Origin: an uncultured Oscillospiraceae bacterium
Lineage (GTDB): Bacteria > Bacillota > Clostridia > Oscillospirales > Oscillospiraceae
Direction: 5' to 3'
Length of the DNA stretch: 7,278 bases
Assembly (NCBI GenBank): GCA_944385065.1
Contig: CALWVX010000088.1
Location: 1-7,278 of the forward strand
Shown: in pieces, positions 5,353 through 7,278 of the stretch
Layout of the letters: the number at the start of each line of letters is the position of its first letter
How positions within the stretch are numbered: the stretch's first letter is position 1
Translations under genes and position numbers: made by a program
Notes under the pieces: generated by a model
Database searches by the model: none
Told to the model about the DNA's origin: nothing
Seen by the model: the letters and a program-made list of their open reading frames with translations, nothing else

Positions 5353-6552
5353 ATGAATCTGACCACCCTGCGGGCTGCGCTGATGGGGGTGTCGGCCTAT
5401 TGTGAACTGAAGGAGCGGCCTGTGCTGGCGCAGGTCCGACGGCTGCTGGACGATCTGGCCGGGGGCCGGGGAGAACAGGCGCTGGAGGACTATGGCAGGG
5501 TTTTCCACACCCTGCGGCAGGAGGGCTTTCAGGGGCTGGGGGACTGGCTCTGGGACGCTCTGCGCTATACCGAGAGTCCCTACGCCCTGCTGGCGGAGCG
5601 GGGCGGCTCCGATCCCGCCCTGGAGAACGGGGCCCGGCGGGATGTGGAGACCTTTGTCCTCCTGGCCGAAACAGACTGTGACCGCTATGTGGACGCGATG
5701 AAGAGCCTGCTCCCCGACGAATACGGTCCGGTGCTGGCCGGGCTGCCCCGGTGGCGGGCGGCCGCCCCCTTCAGCTTTGACGCGCTCACCCGTTTTTATC
5801 AGGTTCACGGGGCAGGGCTGTACGCCCGGTATCGGGCCTTTCTGTGGGAGAACGGCCGCCTGATCCCCGTGGCCGACCCGGACTGTCCCCGGCCGGAGGA
5901 GCTGCTGGGCTATGAGCTGCAGCGGGGCCAGGTGGAGCAGAACACCCGCCAGATGCTCTCCGGGCGGCCGGCCAACAATGTGCTGCTCTTCGGCGACGGA
6001 GGGACCGGCAAGTCGGCCACCGTGAAGTCCATGCTCTATCTGCCCGGGATGGAGGACCTGCGGCTCATTGAAATCCAGAAGGAGAATCTGGTTGGGCTGC
6101 CCAGCCTGATCCGCTCCCTTTCCGGCCGGCGGCAGAAATTCATCCTCTTCATTGACGATCTGGCCTTTGACCAGGACGACAAGACCTACTCCTCCATGAA
6201 GACCATTCTGGAGGGCAGTCTGGAGCGGCGGCCGGACAACGTGGTGATCTACGCCACCTCCAACCGCCGCCATCTGGTGCGCCAGACCTTCAGCGACCGG
6301 GCGGGGGACGAGGTGGACGCCTCCGAGACCATCTCGGAAAAAACCGCTCTGGCCGAGCGCTTCGGCCTGCGCATTCCCTACCTCACCATGAACAAGCAGG
6401 GCTATCTGGCCCTGGTGGACTATCTGGCCGACCGGGCGGGAGTCGCGCTGGACCGGGAAACGCTCCACGCCCAGGCCATGGCCTGGGAGATCCGCCACGC
6501 GGGGCGCACCCCCCGGGTGGCCCGGCAGTTCATTGCCAGCCTGCAGATCTGA
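5353..6552 (+). CDS. DUF815-type AAA+ ATP-binding protein of unknown role
   Basis: 399-residue cytosolic P-loop ATPase. The N-terminal half (about 1-175) is a helical region of no recognised fold. The AAA+ core starts near 180 (RPEELLGYELQ) and has Walker A GDGGTGKS (214-221; K220, S221), Walker B FILFIDDL (263-270; D268, D269) and a sensor-1-like IYATSNRRHLV (299-309). SERFG-like arginine candidates follow in AERFGLRIPYL (334-344), with a C-terminal helical lid. The arrangement with NRRHLV and ERFGL resembles the DUF815 family (IPR008533), which has no established function that I know of. No DNA-binding or protease domain is visible. The ATG at 5353 is chosen because GAGGTGAG (5339-5346) precedes it. 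The in-frame ATG at 5317 and TTG at 5290 lie within the promoter, upstream of the predicted transcription start. The gene is monocistronic with its own promoter and terminator. Confidence 0.85.
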   Translation: MNLTTLRAALMGVSAYCELKERPVLAQVRRLLDDLAGGRGEQALEDYGRVFHTLRQEGFQGLGDWLWDALRYTESPYALLAERGGSDPALENGARRDVETFVLLAETDCDRYVDAMKSLLPDEYGPVLAGLPRWRAAAPFSFDALTRFYQVHGAGLYARYRAFLWENGRLIPVADPDCPRPEELLGYELQRGQVEQNTRQMLSGRPANNVLLFGDGGTGKSATVKSMLYLPGMEDLRLIEIQKENLVGLPSLIRSLSGRRQKFILFIDDLAFDQDDKTYSSMKTILEGSLERRPDNVVIYATSNRRHLVRQTFSDRAGDEVDASETISEKTALAERFGLRIPYLTMNKQGYLALVDYLADRAGVALDRETLHAQAMAWEIRHAGRTPRVARQFIASLQI

Positions 6553-6578
6553 GCGCCTGACATTTCCGTTTTGTTCGA

Positions 6579-6609
6579 GCGTGTTTTTGCCCCGCAGTCC
6601 GCGTGTTTT
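6579..6609 (+). repeat. Direct repeat GCGTGTTTT after the AAA+ gene
   Basis: GCGTGTTTT occurs at 6579-6587 and 6601-6609, 22 bp apart, in the untranslated tail between the AAA+ stop and its terminator. The T-runs could help pausing. No larger element is apparent, and it may be chance. Confidence 0.3.
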
Positions 6610-6624
6610 CCAGGCGATCTGCGC

Positions 6625-6662
6625 CGCGCCCTCTCCCGCGGGGAGAGGGCGCGCTTCTTTTT
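6625..6662 (+). terminator. Intrinsic terminator of the AAA+ ATPase gene
   Basis: A perfect 13-bp GC-rich stem, CGCGCCCTCTCCC (6625-6637) with its complement at 6641-6653, a GCG loop, and the T-rich tail CTTCTTTTT (6654-6662). It lies 72 nt beyond the stop codon and before the next promoter, isolating the two plus-strand genes. Confidence 0.92.
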
Positions 6663-6694
6663 CTCCATTTTTCCCAATCCCCTCAAAAAAACAG

Positions 6695-6723
6695 TTGTCA
6701 GGTAGGGGTATTTCGTGTATAAT
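6695..6723 (+). promoter_or_regulatory. Predicted sigma-A-type promoter of the EF-G-like gene
   Basis: -35 TTGTCA (6695-6700), 17-nt spacer, perfect -10 TATAAT (6718-6723). Transcription should start near 6730, leaving a leader of about 79 nt. It sits about 32 bp past the preceding terminator. Confidence 0.87.
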
Positions 6724-6741
6724 AACCAATAGCGATTCGTG

Positions 6742-6771
6742 CCGTCGGGGTTCCCGGGATGGAAACGACGG
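6742..6771 (+). promoter_or_regulatory. Stem-loop in the EF-G-like gene leader
   Basis: CCGTC (6742-6746) pairs with GACGG (6767-6771), and inside it TTCC (6751-6754) can pair with GGAA (6761-6764), giving an interrupted hairpin near the 5' end of the transcript. It does not match a riboswitch consensus I recognise, nor does it sequester the ribosome binding site at 6791-6796. It is most likely a structural 5' hairpin; a regulatory role is unproven. Confidence 0.4.
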
Positions 6772-6808
6772 AGGCGATAAGTCCAAACATAAGGAGTGGA
6801 ACAAGACA

Positions 6809-7278
6809 ATGAGATATTCTGTACAAAACATCCGCAACGTGTGTCTGCTGGGTCACGGCGGGAGCGGCAAGACCGCCCTGGCGGAGAGCCTGCTGTATCT
6901 GACCGGCGCCATCGACCGCATGGGCAAGGCCGCCGACGGCAACACCGTGTGCGATTATGATCCCGAGGAGATCAAGCGGCAGATTTCCATCTCTTTGGCG
7001 GTTGCCCCGGTGGAGTTCAAGGGATGCAAAATCAATGTGCTGGATACTCCGGGCAGCTTCGACTTTGCCGGCGAGGCCATGGAGGCCCTCCGGGCCGCCG
7101 ACGCCGCCATCATCGTCTGTTCCGCCAAGGACGGCCTGTCCGTGGGTCTGGAGAAGGCGTGGAAGTACTGCGAGGAGCGGAACATGCCCCGCTTCATCTA
7201 CATCTCCAAGCTGGACGAGGACAACGCCGACTACAACGGCACCTTCGACGCCCTGCGGGAGAAGTACGGCAACAAGAT
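6809..7278 (+). CDS. EF-G-like translational GTPase (partial, C-terminus beyond right edge)
   Basis: First 156 codons of an elongation-factor-G-family GTPase; complete members are about 680-700 residues. The G domain opens with G1 GHGGSGKT (15-22) and the family-typical ALAESLLYLTGAIDRMG. The G2/switch-I position reads RQISI (57-61) where canonical EF-G has RGITI. G3 is DTPGSFDF (79-86) where canonical EF-G has DTPGHVDF, so the catalytic His is replaced by Ser (S83). G4 is SKLD (133-136) instead of NKxD. These departures point to the EF-G-like paralogue group (often annotated simply as elongation factor G) rather than the housekeeping fusA, which normally sits with rpsL-rpsG. The ATG at 6809 has AAGGAG (6791-6796) at a rather long 12-nt spacing. 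Whether it acts in translocation, ribosome recycling or rescue cannot be told from this fragment. Confidence 0.88.
   Translation, partial: MRYSVQNIRNVCLLGHGGSGKTALAESLLYLTGAIDRMGKAADGNTVCDYDPEEIKRQISISLAVAPVEFKGCKINVLDTPGSFDFAGEAMEALRAADAAIIVCSAKDGLSVGLEKAWKYCEERNMPRFIYISKLDEDNADYNGTFDALREKYGNK

Noticed and set aside
5200..6837. A 545-codon minus-strand frame spanning the AAA+ gene and its flanks
   Set aside because: It would cross a strong terminator and three promoters and enter dusB out of frame. The protein looks like a reverse-complement shadow.
1..7278. A defence, CRISPR, prophage or insertion-sequence system
   Set aside because: No spaced repeat arrays, transposase, integrase, terminal inverted repeats or nuclease domains were seen. 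The genes are ordinary chromosomal families, and the AAA+ protein has no effector partner nearby.

Overview
The window looks like chromosomal DNA from a GC-rich, Gram-positive, Clostridia-type bacterium. A gut member of the Oscillospiraceae (Flavonifractor / Lawsonibacter / Pseudoflavonifractor type) is my best guess. The basis is strong AGGAGG-type ribosome binding sites, sigma-A-like promoters, GC-rich codon use, a GdpP-type c-di-AMP phosphodiesterase and a sigma/ZAS anti-sigma pair. The genus is inferred from general familiarity, not from a search. I see no mobile element, tRNA, rRNA or CRISPR array.

Layout: (1) 1-1315, minus: N-terminal two thirds of gdpP, running off the left edge. (2) 1316-1609: divergent intergenic region with a promoter for each neighbour and a hairpin-forming ilvE leader. 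(3) 1610-2674, plus: ilvE, a branched-chain aminotransferase. (4) 2692-2731: an 18-bp perfect hairpin between convergent genes, probably a shared terminator. (5) 5222 down to 2749, minus: dusB, then an ECF sigma factor, then its membrane anti-sigma factor. A 99-nt gap carrying imperfect repeats separates dusB from sigma; only 5 nt separate sigma from anti-sigma. (6) 5223-5352: compact divergent promoter region in which the dusB promoter and the next gene's promoter share essentially the same -35 hexamer. (7) 5353-6552, plus: a DUF815-type AAA+ ATPase with its own terminator. (8) 6695-7278, plus: promoter, structured leader and first 156 codons of an EF-G-like GTPase with an altered catalytic motif, running off the right edge.

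How the genes work together: GdpP (c-di-AMP turnover, envelope and osmotic homeostasis) and the sigma/anti-sigma pair (envelope signal transduction) are signalling genes. IlvE, DusB and the EF-G-like protein serve amino-acid metabolism, tRNA modification and translation. No single pathway joins them. The clearest regulatory links visible are the sigma/anti-sigma coupling and the mutually overlapping dusB/AAA+ promoters. Five promoters were found, all with an exact 17-nt spacer, which suggests most of the region is transcribed by the housekeeping sigma factor. Several long antisense ORFs (up to 545 codons) are GC-driven shadows and are not annotated. I found no convincing new multi-gene system; the best leads are the AAA+ ATPase with its shared promoter and the atypical EF-G-like GTPase.
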